A stretch of 64,000 bases of DNA from Dictyobacter alpinus (lineage in GTDB: Bacteria; Chloroflexota; Ktedonobacteria; Ktedonobacterales; Ktedonobacteraceae): contig NZ_BIFT01000001.1 in assembly GCF_003967575.1 (NCBI RefSeq), positions 4,464,001-4,528,000 on the forward strand. The letters run 5' to 3'. Position numbers and translations under genes: made by a program. The notes under the pieces are model-generated. The model searched no databases, had not been told where the DNA came from, and saw nothing but the letters and a program-made list of their open reading frames with translations. How positions within the stretch are numbered: the first letter of the stretch is position 1; each line of letters begins with the position of its first letter. Positions 44,032 to 52,015 of the stretch are shown in pieces.

Positions 44032-44428
44032 CATGTTCGACTGACTCTTCGATCAGACGTTTCAGCGTGGGCAGATCAACATCGTCAAGACGCTTAATGT
44101 AAAGACACCCCCCGCCTCTGGTGTGTTTGCCCAATTGCTTGAGCAGGTCGTGAGACGGTTCAACGCTGCCCATGTTGTAAAGCGTCAAATTTTGCTTGCG
44201 AGGCGAGAAGCCAGCGAGGATCGTATCACCCTCGCGTCCACTTTCATACTTGTAATGATAGCTGCCGAATCCAACGATACTGCTGCCCCACATCCTGGGT
44301 TCCATTCCAGTGACCTGCTTTATGAGTTCCAAGAGTGTGAAGCTATCTTTCCGCTTCTGCTCATCAGAGATGCTGTTCAGAAATTGTTCAACATCCTGGT
44401 CGTTGGGAGTGGTTTTGTTTTCTGCCAT
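44006..44428 (-). CDS. DUF1801 protein
   Basis: The 140-aa protein has the DUF1801 pattern: VEQFLNSISDEQKRKDSFTL, MEPRMWGSSIVGFGSYHYKY, REGDTILAGFSPRKQNLTLY, and LGKHTRGGGCLYIKRLDDVD near the C-terminus. Its biochemical role is not established; the fold is small and cytoplasmic. AAGGAGG lies 6 nt before the ATG at 44428. The gene lies inside a pair of insertion-element terminal repeats, so it may be a passenger, or the element may have collapsed around it. Confidence 0.88.
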   Translation of the reverse strand: MAENKTTPNDQDVEQFLNSISDEQKRKDSFTLLELIKQVTGMEPRMWGSSIVGFGSYHYKYESGREGDTILAGFSPRKQNLTLYNMGSVEPSHDLLKQLGKHTRGGGCLYIKRLDDVDLPTLKRLIEESVEHVKQKAKTQ

Positions 44429-44574
44429 GATTTCCTCCTTGTAGGCCTGGTAGGCTGATTCTACGCGCATGAGACGCATACCAGTACAGTTAAAATGAGA
44501 TCAGGGTAGTACAAGGGTTCTAGCTCTATTCTACCACAAAGGGGTATTCCAAGTAACGTATAAGTGCGATTCTA

Positions 44575-44752
44575 TATAATTTTGCCACGCCTGCCGCTAT
44601 CCCAGTTTCTTTGGCACGCTCGGCTGCTGTTTCCCCGAACAGGACAATGGGCGCAGACGCTCGTAGACCTCCTGTTCAGGCCAGAGGGTTGCTTGCTGAA
44701 TGTCTTGCCAGTTGTGGGTGCGTTCGCGGCGTTTCCGCTTGCGGGTAGGCAT
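44575..44752 (-). pseudogene. Transposase N-terminal remnant, frameshifted
   Basis: The minus frame starts MPTRKRKRRERTHNWQDIQQ, then reads ATLWPEQEVYERLRP. After one frame change it continues IVLFGETAAERAKETGIAA, the kind of basic lead and helix-turn-helix start seen in IS transposases. The sequence then loses likeness within about 25 nt. Only some 60 codons of a normally much longer gene remain. Its start is 157 bp inside the right terminal repeat. Confidence 0.6.
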
Positions 44753-44979
44753 GGTGCCCCCTTCTCGTCGTGGTTCCTTTCCCCTGTTCCTATGTTGGTT
44801 TGTCCAGACAAGAGTAACGCCCACCACTAAGAAGGCTAGGAAATAGCCATTTCGAGCTAGTAACTGCTTCTGCCTTCTTGCCTCTTCTCAGCATATGCTC
44901 CCGTTGTACCCGCAAGAGGCGAATGCAAAAATACGTACCCCCCTGATGATTAAGTATGGTGCCTCGTGCAGAGATGCGC

Positions 44980-45354
44980 TCAATCGAAAAGTACCGCACT
45001 TATGTATGAAACTACAAGCAAGACCAGCAGCACCGCCATGATGATCGTAACAACGCGATAAGGTCTACGCACTAAGGTCAGATACCCGATGGTAAAGACT
45101 GCAGCCGATGGAGGGCTACTATGCATAAAAGTCGGTATATAGCGGCTGCCGGGGAAAAAAATGATCCCGACAAAGTAAAGTATGGTGATTATCAGGATGG
45201 AGATGATCCCAAGCGTTCCTCTAAGGAATGGTTTGGGTTCTTTTATATATGTATACATTGCAATGAAAAGGAATATGAAAAAACAGATGTAGATAAATAC
45301 TTCTCCACCAACATCTAGCGCTTGTCCTGTAATGGTTGCATGAATTGCTGCCAT
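44980..45354 (-). CDS. Hypothetical 124-aa membrane protein
   Basis: Four hydrophobic segments are visible: GGEVFIYICFFIFLFIAMYT, TLGIISILIITILYFVGIIF, AVFTIGYLTLV, and VVTIIMAVLLVLLVVSYISA. Short loops separate them (YIKEPKPFLRG, FPGSRYIPTFMHSSPPS, RRPYRV). No family is recognised. The stop lies 22 bp beyond the right terminal repeat of the insertion element, so the insertion is just downstream of it and has not broken it. Transcription signals are not evident. Confidence 0.65.
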   Translation of the reverse strand: MAAIHATITGQALDVGGEVFIYICFFIFLFIAMYTYIKEPKPFLRGTLGIISILIITILYFVGIIFFPGSRYIPTFMHSSPPSAAVFTIGYLTLVRRPYRVVTIIMAVLLVLLVVSYISAVLFD

Positions 45355-45439
45355 GTTCTATCCTCGTATTTATAATAGGTAAATATATGGTTATTACGTG
45401 GAAGAAATGTTGCTAGATTCTATATAGAGAGAAGAGGGT

Positions 45440-45823
45440 ATGATGAAGCTGGCTATTGTGCCATTAACGCTGGCGGTCTGTCGGCTGGCAGCGGATGAGC
45501 CGCTTCCTGGCTGGGCTGTACAGCGGCATGGCTTCTTTTCGATTACGGCTACCGGGGATGAGTTGTCGATTGTCTGTGCGGCGTCGGCTGTGCCTGAAGG
45601 CATACGGTGTGAGCAGCCATGGCGAGCAATCAAGATTGTGGGGACGCTGGACTTTTCGCTGGTCGGCATTCTGGCCTCACTGGCAGAAGTGTTGGCACAG
45701 GCACAGATCTCCATTTTTGCTATTTCGACCTTTGACACCGATTATATCCTCCTCAAAGAGCCTCAACTTGAGCGGGCCAGAGTAGTCCTGGAACAGGCGG
45801 GCCATGACTTTTTGGTGACATAA
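45440..45823 (+). CDS. ACT-domain protein
   Basis: The 127-aa protein has the tandem ACT-like plan of small amino-acid-binding proteins: LAVCRLAADEPLPGWAVQ, FFSITATGDELSIVCAASAV, and the C-terminal ACT core IKIVGTLDFSLVGILASLAE with VLAQAQISIFAISTFDTDYI. Such proteins bind amino acids and regulate partners; no partner is obvious here. AGAGAAGAGGG precedes the double ATG (45440 and 45443). Monocistronic. Confidence 0.85.
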   Translation: MMKLAIVPLTLAVCRLAADEPLPGWAVQRHGFFSITATGDELSIVCAASAVPEGIRCEQPWRAIKIVGTLDFSLVGILASLAEVLAQAQISIFAISTFDTDYILLKEPQLERARVVLEQAGHDFLVT

Positions 45824-45942
45824 TATGCAGCTAATACCTGTATATTCTCTTCTGCGGCTGACATTGTATCCAGATGAGTTCAACAAAACGTAATCTATGC
45901 AGATAGATTTATTCATCTTAAAAAAGAAAAATGAGGATAACA

Positions 45943-46785
45943 ATGTCTTCAACAACTGATCCTAAAGGAATACAGCGCCCAACGGCCCAGACAACGGCCG
46001 GTGGAGAAGATCGCCAGGATGCAATGCGGCGCTATCGCATCCAATTTATTGCCTGGTGTATTGGACTTATTGTATTTATTATCACCTGTTTCATTGTCCA
46101 TGGCCATCCTAAGCCCTATCCCATTGATTTGACCATGACACATGCGATCCAGGGATTTCAATTGCCGGCCTTCATTACTGCCTTATTGATCTTTCCTAGC
46201 ACTCTCAATGATCCTTTACCGTCTGAGATTGCTCTGGGTACCTGGCTGACCTTTATGTTAGTTATGGCTCTGATCTTCAAACTGCGTGGCAAATCGCCGC
46301 TGACCTGGCTGCAATCAGTCGTTTTCCTGGTGGTGACCGTGATGAGTTCCGCAGGACTCAATGTGCTCGCCGACGATCTGGTTGGCCGTCCCCGACCAAA
46401 TCCAAAGACTGATCACATCCACGTGGCTGGAGCGATTGTGCCATTTCCCACCTATCCATCTGGTCACACTGAGCACGATATTGCCTATTACGGATTTCTG
46501 CTTTACCTAAGCTTTCTGCGACCGGTTCGCGAATGGCGCTATCGCTGGTTCCTGCTGCCTCTGCAAATCTATGCTGTCTATGACATCTTAGTCATTGGCT
46601 ATTCGCGCATCCTCGAAGGTGATCACTGGTTTACTGACGTGCTTGGAGGGTATCTGGAAGGGGCTGTCTATCTCTTCTTTTTCATTTTCCTTTATCGTTG
46701 GGTCACCAGTATGCTTGCCAAACGCCGAGCGGCTAAAGAGGGGCATCCTGTCGATAACAAAAAAGCTACCTTGCAAGTTCAATAG
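45943..46785 (+). CDS. PAP2 superfamily membrane phosphatase
   Basis: The 280-aa membrane protein has about six helices and all three PAP2 active-site motifs: DDLVGRPRP, YPSGHTEHD, and SRILEGDHWFTDVLGG. The family removes phosphate from lipid phosphates such as phosphatidate or undecaprenyl pyrophosphate, facing the outside of the membrane. GAGG lies 6 nt before the ATG at 45943; an ATG at 45931 overlaps that site. The final codons CAA TAG are part of the palindrome shared with the convergent regulator gene. Confidence 0.9.
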   Translation: MSSTTDPKGIQRPTAQTTAGGEDRQDAMRRYRIQFIAWCIGLIVFIITCFIVHGHPKPYPIDLTMTHAIQGFQLPAFITALLIFPSTLNDPLPSEIALGTWLTFMLVMALIFKLRGKSPLTWLQSVVFLVVTVMSSAGLNVLADDLVGRPRPNPKTDHIHVAGAIVPFPTYPSGHTEHDIAYYGFLLYLSFLRPVREWRYRWFLLPLQIYAVYDILVIGYSRILEGDHWFTDVLGGYLEGAVYLFFFIFLYRWVTSMLAKRRAAKEGHPVDNKKATLQVQ

Positions 46786-46848
46786 CAACAGGACAGAAAA
46801 AAGCGCGGCTCGATTGCGGCCGCGCTTTTTTCTGTCCTGTTGCTATTG
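46780..46848. terminator. 29-bp-arm palindrome containing both convergent stop codons
   Basis: Arms 46780-46808 and 46820-46848 match over 29 bp. Each starts CAATAGCAACAGGACAG and continues through an A6 run to GCGCGG. The left arm includes the CAA TAG end of the PAP2 gene, and the right arm, read on the minus strand, the CAA TAG end of the XRE regulator gene. The A6/T6 runs inside the stem allow it to act in both directions. Confidence 0.85.
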
Positions 46849-47241
46849 TGGGGTTAGATGTTTAGAGAGCAGGAAGGCGCTGAAGTTGGCGACGCTCTCG
46901 ATCTCTCCTTCGTCGAGCAGATTGACGATACGCTTGACCACTGTACGGCGTGGCTGGTTGGGTGTGGTAGGAATGGTGAAGCCGATGACACGGGTGTATT
47001 CTGGCTCGCGATCCTTTCTGATCTCTTCTGCCATCAGTTCCAGTAATTCCGCTAGATCCAGTCCCAGTGCCTGGGCCAGACTTTCCAGCACTTTGGCGGA
47101 CGGATACTTTTGGCCACGCTCAATTTCGCCGACATAAATTTCTGACAGTCCGGCTTTTTCTCCCAGTTCTTTGATCGTCAGGCTGCGGTATTGCCGTTCC
47201 TGGCGTACAACACGTCCGATTGTTTCTTGTAGGTCCGCCAT
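46843..47241 (-). CDS. XRE-family regulator, ClgR-like
   Basis: The 132-aa protein has an N-terminal helix-turn-helix (IGRVVRQERQYRSLTIKELG, EKAGLSEIYVGEIERGQKYP, SAKVLESLAQALGLDLAELL) and a C-terminal region of 60 residues ending HLTPQ. Regulators of this type in Actinobacteria (ClgR) activate clp protease genes. Here the gene is divergent from a two-gene row ending in clpP, and the spacer has three GCT-N3-AGC sites fitting the core of a ClgR-type box. GAGGG lies before the ATG at 47241. ClgR-like function is inferred from context and sites. Confidence 0.8.
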   Translation of the reverse strand: MADLQETIGRVVRQERQYRSLTIKELGEKAGLSEIYVGEIERGQKYPSAKVLESLAQALGLDLAELLELMAEEIRKDREPEYTRVIGFTIPTTPNQPRRTVVKRIVNLLDEGEIESVANFSAFLLSKHLTPQ

Positions 47242-47320
47242 AGTTTTCACCCTCATTTTCTTATAAATATACTTCTTTATATTAAAGCATATGACCACCA
47301 CAAAGATTTTGTCTCGACCT

Positions 47321-47394
47321 ATGCTTAGAGCATTGCTCAGAATTCGACCTATGCTAACAGCATAGATATACCCTATCAGTATAGGCTATGAGCC
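47321..47394. promoter_or_regulatory. Three phased operator-like inverted repeats upstream of clpP row
   Basis: Sites ATGCTTAGAGCAT (47321-47333), ATGCTAACAGCAT (47351-47363) and GGCTATGAGCC (47384-47394) are inverted repeats of the form GCT-N3-AGC. Their centres are 30 and 32 bp apart, about three helical turns. The first two are preceded by TCGACCT. They lie between the XRE regulator and the DUF4177-like/clpP genes. Confidence 0.65.
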
Positions 47395-47501
47395 TGCTAT
47401 ATTCAAGGTGTAGCAAGAAGTGTCGCGAGATGTGACATGTACGCTACTCGTGAGCTATGAAAAAGCTTAGTTGATTGCTAAAGAAGAGAAAGGACCATTC
47501 T

Positions 47502-47786
47502 ATGTTTTTTACACCATCTGTTGGACGTTCACCTATGTTATCTGGTCCTGAAGTCCGTTCATCCTTACCAATTCCTACCATCTATGAGCAGCCTCCTGTC
47601 AAGCAGGTGCAATGGGAATACCATCTGCTGACCATCAATACCAGAGAGGATGCATTGCCCGATGCGGAGCAATTGAATGCTCTGGGAAGCGAGGGCTGGA
47701 TTCTGGTGAGTGTGGTTGATGAGCGTGCGACTGGCAATGGGTCTCGTGTCTACTATTACTTTACACGTCAAAACATTCATGCATAA
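47502..47786 (+). CDS. DUF4177-like small protein
   Basis: The 94-aa protein has a Pro/Ser-rich N-terminus (about 40 residues) followed by QWEYHLLTINTREDALPDAE, LNALGSEGWILVSVVDERA and SRVYYYFTRQ. The WEY start, the LN-x-LG-x-EGW core and the aromatic end are the DUF4177 pattern. Function unknown. AGAAAGGA precedes the start. It lies 28 bp before clpP and should be co-transcribed with it, under the operator-like sites upstream. Confidence 0.78.
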   Translation: MFFTPSVGRSPMLSGPEVRSSLPIPTIYEQPPVKQVQWEYHLLTINTREDALPDAEQLNALGSEGWILVSVVDERATGNGSRVYYYFTRQNIHA

Positions 47787-47814
47787 CCTATTGGCTTGAA
47801 AGGAGCTTAAAGAT

Positions 47815-48417
47815 ATGTCCAGTTTATTAGTACCAACCGTGTTAGAGAATACTGGTCGTGGTGAACGTGCCTATGACATTTATTCGCGCTTGCTCAAGGA
47901 GCGCATCATTATGGTCAATGGTCCGGTTGAGGATACGATGGCCAACCTGATTGTGGCCCAGTTATTGTTCCTGGCCTCTGAAAGCTCGGAGCGCGAGATC
48001 AATCTATATATCAGTTCACCTGGCGGTGTCATCTCGGCAGGACTGGCCATTTACGATACGATGCGTTCGTTGCCTTGTCCGATTGCTACGACCTGTGTTG
48101 GCTATGCGGCCAGCTTTGGTACCATCCTCTTGTTGGCTGGTGACAAAGGTCGCCGCCGTTCACTGCCCAATGCTCGCATTCATATGCACCAGCCTCTGAT
48201 CCAGGGTGGTATTGGTGGACAGGCCACAGACATCGATATCCATGCTCGTGAGATCCTCTACACCCGGGATGTGATCAATGGTATTATCCATAAACATACC
48301 GGACAGAGCCTGGAGCGCATTCGCAAGGATACTGAGCGTGACTTTTTCTTGAGCGCTCAGGAAGCTGTCGAGTATGGCCTTATCGATGAAGTTTTGCCTT
48401 TGTCAGACAAAGAATAG
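47815..48417 (+). CDS. clpP: ATP-dependent Clp protease proteolytic subunit
   Basis: The 200-aa serine protease has Ser 100 in GYAASFG, His 125 in MHQP, and Asp 172 in RKDTERDFF. The N-terminal ERAYDIYSRLLKERIIMVNG and ISSPGGVISAGLAIYDTM are typical. It forms the two-ring chamber used with ClpX or ClpC. GYAASFG differs from the usual GQAASMGA but keeps the Ser. AAAGGAGC lies before the ATG. The adjacent XRE regulator and operator-like sites suggest stress control. Confidence 0.95.
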   Translation: MSSLLVPTVLENTGRGERAYDIYSRLLKERIIMVNGPVEDTMANLIVAQLLFLASESSEREINLYISSPGGVISAGLAIYDTMRSLPCPIATTCVGYAASFGTILLLAGDKGRRRSLPNARIHMHQPLIQGGIGGQATDIDIHAREILYTRDVINGIIHKHTGQSLERIRKDTERDFFLSAQEAVEYGLIDEVLPLSDKE

Positions 48418-48443
48418 TGTCTGTACATTGGTCCTATAAGTTC

Positions 48444-48476
48444 AGGTTCGCCTCTCGCCAGGGCGAACCTTTTTTT
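48444..48476 (+). terminator. Intrinsic terminator of clpP
   Basis: AGGTTCGCC (48444-48452) and GGCGAACCT (48462-48470) form a 9-bp stem followed by six T residues. The T run overlaps the stop codon of the convergent gene at 48475. Confidence 0.85.
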
Positions 48477-49185
48477 AGTTGGTGTTGATATTGATGCTAT
48501 CAATGGCGAACCATTGTTCAGGTGTGGCGATGGCCCCGAAGCGCAGTGAGCCCTGTGGAGTTGCGACCGCATACTGGTTATCCAACCAGGCGACAAAGCC
48601 GAGTGCGCGTGTGGGTGGATTGGGCGCGGTCAGGACATGGATACCATCGACCCAGAAGCGGGCGACTTTGGGATACCATTCAAGAGTATAAGTATGCCAG
48701 CCGGTCATATCAACGTCCAGAAGCGCTTCCCGGGTGCCGCTCAATCTTTGTAACCAGCGGGCTGCTGGCGCTGTATCTCGACTTAAGCGTCCCCACCCTG
48801 TCGCGAGCGCCGTTGGTAGGGTTGCTAATAAGGCGCCGGGACGCATGCTATGGACAACCTGGGCCTTCCAACCCCAGCCGGGTATACCTGGAACCAGGGC
48901 CATATTTGAGGGGGGCGAGGCATAGAAAAACCAGACCGCCTCTGGTAACATCAGGATATCGCCCCGCACTGAGAAAGGATAATTCCAGAAACCGAAGCCG
49001 GCCGTCCCGCGCAACACACTCAGGTCCTGAGCCGTTGTCTCCGCATTGGCCGCAGGCGCCGATGAGCGTGCTCGTACCTCCATCCGCAACGGTGGACGCC
49101 AGGGGAATTGCGAGCGTGCTAGCTGTCCATAGTCATCGATCTGTGCATCCGCATAGGCACCGTCCGCCGTCTCTGCCAGCTGCAT
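48475..49185 (-). CDS. LamG/GH16-like jelly-roll protein
   Basis: The translated product resembles concanavalin-like jelly-roll proteins: FPWRPPLRMEVRARSS, LRGTAGFGFWNYPFSVRGD, EAVWFFYASPPSNMAL, WHTYTLEWYPKVARFWVDG, and TRALGFVAWLDNQYAV. The TLEWYPKVARFWVDG segment is characteristic of GH16-type or LamG folds, but I see no ExDxxE catalytic set, so it may bind rather than cleave. No signal peptide is evident. The same frame remains open and family-like upstream (FFEEFEQHIDPRWTQRC) to 49293, where an ACG stands in start position. The ATG at 49185 probably truncates the domain. See findings. Confidence 0.7.
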   Translation of the reverse strand: MQLAETADGAYADAQIDDYGQLARSQFPWRPPLRMEVRARSSAPAANAETTAQDLSVLRGTAGFGFWNYPFSVRGDILMLPEAVWFFYASPPSNMALVPGIPGWGWKAQVVHSMRPGALLATLPTALATGWGRLSRDTAPAARWLQRLSGTREALLDVDMTGWHTYTLEWYPKVARFWVDGIHVLTAPNPPTRALGFVAWLDNQYAVATPQGSLRFGAIATPEQWFAIDSININTN

Positions 49186-49387
49186 TTGTAGCGCAGAATC
49201 CTCAATTCCTAATGTACCTGTGCCTACACAGCGTTGGGTCCAGCGTGGATCAATGTGTTGTTCGAACTCTTCGAAGAAACTGGTCGATTTCGTGGCTTTT
49301 TCCTTCTTTCAATAGCTAGCAAGAACATTTCAGGAAAATACAGAGCTAAGAATACTGAATTGGTGCTTTTGGATACAATTCACATAC

Positions 49388-50377
49388 TCATCTGATGGAA
49401 AGCTCTAACAGAGCTTCTTCCAATTTTTGCCAGACCAGCAGGTCGGCCTGCAGATTACTTAGAACCTGTTGTTGGGCGGCCGCCTGTAGAATAGTTTCAG
49501 AGACCATCTGCCGGAACCTGGTAAAATAGGGTTTCTGTTGAGCGTGTGGCGGCATGACTGATAGGGCAATATCTTCTGGAGGATAGAAATCCTTTGCCTC
49601 AAAGGCCAGTGCTACCAGATCGGCATACCCTTTAACCAGATTGACGCGTGCAGATGGCAGAAAATAGTTGATTTCTGCGCTTGAGACCAGCAGTACCCCA
49701 CCGACGCGTCCAGCATTAAGGATAGGGTAAATTGCCGCGCTTTTCTCATGTTCAACGTGCGTTGCTGGCATCAGATTGTGCTCGATCTCTAGATTCTGGA
49801 TAATGCCTGGTCGACAGAGCGTGACCACGTTGCCGGCCAGGGATTCAGCTCCGAGAAACATGGCATTTTGTTCGAGATTGTTGCCCCAGGGGGGTGTACC
49901 TATTCCGACACTCTCACGTAGACTGCGCACCTTATAATAGGGTCCAGATGGAGGCATGCAGCGCACCACCCAGATAGACATGCCGCGCCGTTCCGGATCT
50001 AAATGGCCCAGGGCCTGTTGTAAGATAAGGTTGCAGGTAGACCAGAAGCGCAGATTCTCTGTGGTTGAGGCATGGGCTGCCAGGACTCGGGAATAAAATT
50101 CTGACGGAATAGTTGTAATCATCGGCTCCAGGATTGGAGGGGTAAAGTCTCCAAATCCCTGTTCCTCTTTGATTAACTTGCGCATCAGTTCTTGATACTT
50201 TGGTGGTAAGGCATTCAGTAATTGTCGCAGATTTTGTGGGCGTGGATCCGATTCGCCATTGATCCAGCGGGTGAGTGTAATAGGAGTAATCTTTAACGTT
50301 TCTATTAAATGTTGTTTTTCTTTATTATCCTTGATAATTATTCCTAATAATTCGCGCCATGTACGTGCTTCTTGCAT
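49388..50377 (-). CDS. Helix-turn-helix regulator with GAF-like sensory domain
   Basis: The 329-aa protein begins with an HTH (WRELLGIIIKDNKEKQHLIE, TLKITPITLTRWINGESDPR, PQNLRQLLNALPP). A GAF-like domain follows, about 95-270, with TTENLRFWSTCNLILQQALG, RRGMSIWVVRCMPPSGPYYK, SAAIYPILNAGRVGGVLLVS. The C-terminus is helical (ETILQAAAQQQVLSNLQADL). It is probably a cytoplasmic transcription regulator responding to a small molecule. Similar HTH-GAF proteins are common in Ktedonobacteria. It is leftward, with the jelly-roll gene downstream. Confidence 0.82.
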   Translation of the reverse strand: MQEARTWRELLGIIIKDNKEKQHLIETLKITPITLTRWINGESDPRPQNLRQLLNALPPKYQELMRKLIKEEQGFGDFTPPILEPMITTIPSEFYSRVLAAHASTTENLRFWSTCNLILQQALGHLDPERRGMSIWVVRCMPPSGPYYKVRSLRESVGIGTPPWGNNLEQNAMFLGAESLAGNVVTLCRPGIIQNLEIEHNLMPATHVEHEKSAAIYPILNAGRVGGVLLVSSAEINYFLPSARVNLVKGYADLVALAFEAKDFYPPEDIALSVMPPHAQQKPYFTRFRQMVSETILQAAAQQQVLSNLQADLLVWQKLEEALLELSIR

Positions 50378-50508
50378 ATTTTTTACCCTATCGCTGAAAT
50401 TGCTATGTAAAGCACCCCAGTATTCATCATCATATCAGCTAATGCTCATAACGTCAACTTGTGCCATTGATGCTTAGAGCAGGGATTTGCAAGGGTAAAA
50501 GCAAAAAA

Positions 50509-50573
50509 TTGTAGTGTGAGGTGGCAGGAAATTGTCGGCTCAGCCGACAATTTCCTGCCACCTCACACTACAA
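50509..50573 (-). terminator. 32-bp-arm palindrome after the SDR gene
   Basis: TTGTAGTGTGAGGTGGCAGG and onward (50509-50540) is complementary to 50542-50573, leaving a one-base centre, effectively a GGC-TCA-GCC tip. It lies 5 nt past the stop codon of the leftward SDR gene. Confidence 0.8.
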
Positions 50574-50578
50574 GACTA

Positions 50579-51607
50579 CTAGTCATTGGGATTTTCGTTG
50601 TAGTCGCGTGAGGCTTGTTGACCCAATCCTGTGAGAAAAGACCGAGTGATGATGTTTTCGCTTTCGCGACCGGTATAGGCTGTATTGCCTTTCCCGTCTC
50701 CTTTGGGAAGGAAGCGTGTAGAGATGCTCATAATGCCGGAGACGAGCTCGGGAAAAGCTCCATTAAGGCGAGCCAGGATCTGGGCGGGCAGAGTAATAAT
50801 GATTTCTCGGCTGCCTTTGCGGGTCGCTTGCACGATCTTTTTGGCCGCATGCCTGGCGCTGGTAGAGAATGGTGGCAGTGTATCCAACAAGGTGAAGAGC
50901 GTATATTCTGTTTCATGGCTCTCACCTTTCATAACTGTATTGACCTGTGAGCCGGTGCGCATCAAACCAGGAATAACCGTCGTGACGCGTACACCATCCT
51001 GTGCCAGTTCAGCTTGCAGTCCTTCAGAGAAGCCAACGATGGCGAATTTGGCACTGGAATACGCCAGCAGGTGCGGCACACTGACGCGACCACCGACCGA
51101 AGCGATATTCACAATGCGTCCGCTCTGGCGTGCGCGCATCTGAGGTAGGACCGCCATCGTCATATTATATGTACCCCAGAACATCGTATCCATCGAGTTC
51201 TTAAAATCCTCGCGCGTCAACGTCTGCCAGGGACCGGCACTGATAATACCGGCATTATTGACCAGCACATCGATACCCCCAAACTGGGCCGTCGCCTGCT
51301 CTATCGTCCTCTCTACTTCCTGTGGATTCGACACATCGCAGGTAACCGTAAAAACCTCCGCCCCCAGACTCGCGATCTGTTTGCGTGCCTGATCCAATTC
51401 TTGTCCATCGCGTGCACACAGAACCAGTCTAGCACCCTCGTGAGCAAACTCCTCAGCGATCGCCAATCCCAACCCGCGCGAACCACCAGTCACCAACACC
51501 ACCTTCCCATGTAAATCAATCAGATGACGTCGCTGCAAAAACTCACGAGCCACGCCTGCCCCCACCACAACCGCCAGCACCTTCCAGTTTTTTTGGAACA
51601 TATTCAT
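50579..51607 (-). CDS. SDR-family oxidoreductase, membrane-anchored
   Basis: The 342-aa protein has a hydrophobic N-terminal stretch (VLAVVVGAGVAREFL) and then a classical short-chain dehydrogenase: VLVTGGSRGLGLAIAEEFA for NAD(P), DVLVNNAGI, RIVNIASVGG (catalytic Ser), and YSSAKFAIVG (Tyr and Lys). The C-terminal 100 residues contain LPAQILARLNGAFPELVSGI, as in membrane-associated dehydrogenases acting on lipids or steroids. Substrate unknown. The start is uncertain: ATGs at 51607 and 51601 or a GTG at 51643 all lack ideal spacing from AGAGGGG. Confidence 0.85.
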   Translation of the reverse strand: MNMFQKNWKVLAVVVGAGVAREFLQRRHLIDLHGKVVLVTGGSRGLGLAIAEEFAHEGARLVLCARDGQELDQARKQIASLGAEVFTVTCDVSNPQEVERTIEQATAQFGGIDVLVNNAGIISAGPWQTLTREDFKNSMDTMFWGTYNMTMAVLPQMRARQSGRIVNIASVGGRVSVPHLLAYSSAKFAIVGFSEGLQAELAQDGVRVTTVIPGLMRTGSQVNTVMKGESHETEYTLFTLLDTLPPFSTSARHAAKKIVQATRKGSREIIITLPAQILARLNGAFPELVSGIMSISTRFLPKGDGKGNTAYTGRESENIITRSFLTGLGQQASRDYNENPND

Positions 51608-51707
51608 AAGTATTTGTAGTTCCCCTCTATTCTCAATCTTCACGCATACTATCGTTACAGAAATGAATGAACTACTATGTACACGGTCAATCCACTATTT
51701 TAGGCAC

Positions 51708-51991
51708 TTTAGTTAACCCCGATCCAAAAATATTACGTCCTTTAGTTAACCCTGCTCCAAAAATATTATGCACTTTAGTTAACTCTGCTCCAAAAATATT
51801 ATGCACTTTAGTTAACTCTGCTCCAAAAAGTAGGGAGTGTTGTCAGGCATCCCAAATCCCCAAAAAGTAGGGAGTGTTGTCAGGCATCCCAAATCCCCAA
51901 AAATAGGGAGTGTTGTGGAACAGGCTGCGCGGTGCGCAGCCTGTTCCACAACACTCCCTATTTTTTAAAATGCCGGGCACTTTAGTGCCCG
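51708..51991. repeat. 33-bp and 37-bp tandem repeats running into a 32-bp-arm palindrome
   Basis: A 33-bp unit beginning TTTAGTTAAC and containing GCTCCAAAAATATTATGCAC occurs four times from 51708. A 37-bp unit beginning CAAAAAGTAGGGAGTGTTGT occurs from 51824 and 51861. Its third start, at 51898, becomes the left arm of a palindrome (51899-51930 and 51934-51965, perfect 32 bp, GGT loop). A second hairpin, CGGGCAC-TTTA-GTGCCCG, follows at 51974-51991. A frame across the repeats (LVNPAPKILCT units) is not considered a gene. Confidence 0.85.
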
Positions 51992-52015
51992 AGTGCGCCC
52001 AAAGAAAAAACAGAA

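Larger units (their letters stand above)
43793..44958. mobile_element. Decayed insertion element with 49/50-bp terminal inverted repeats
   Basis: Positions 43793-43841 and 44909-44958 are inverted repeats: CATACTTAATCATCAGGGGG, then ACGTATTTTTGCA and GCCTCTTGCGGG, with one indel and about three mismatches. Between them lie a transposase-like N-terminal remnant (minus, 44575-44752) next to the right end and a DUF1801 gene (44006-44428). The middle and end of the transposase are gone. A clear target-site duplication was not seen. Immobile by itself; the ends could still be used by a transposase elsewhere. Confidence 0.7.

Noticed and set aside
51667..51870. Plus-strand ORF encoding 11-residue repeats (LVNPAPKILCT)
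   Set aside because: The repeat period of 33 bp keeps the frame open by chance; no ribosome binding site, and the DNA continues into non-coding repeats and a palindrome.
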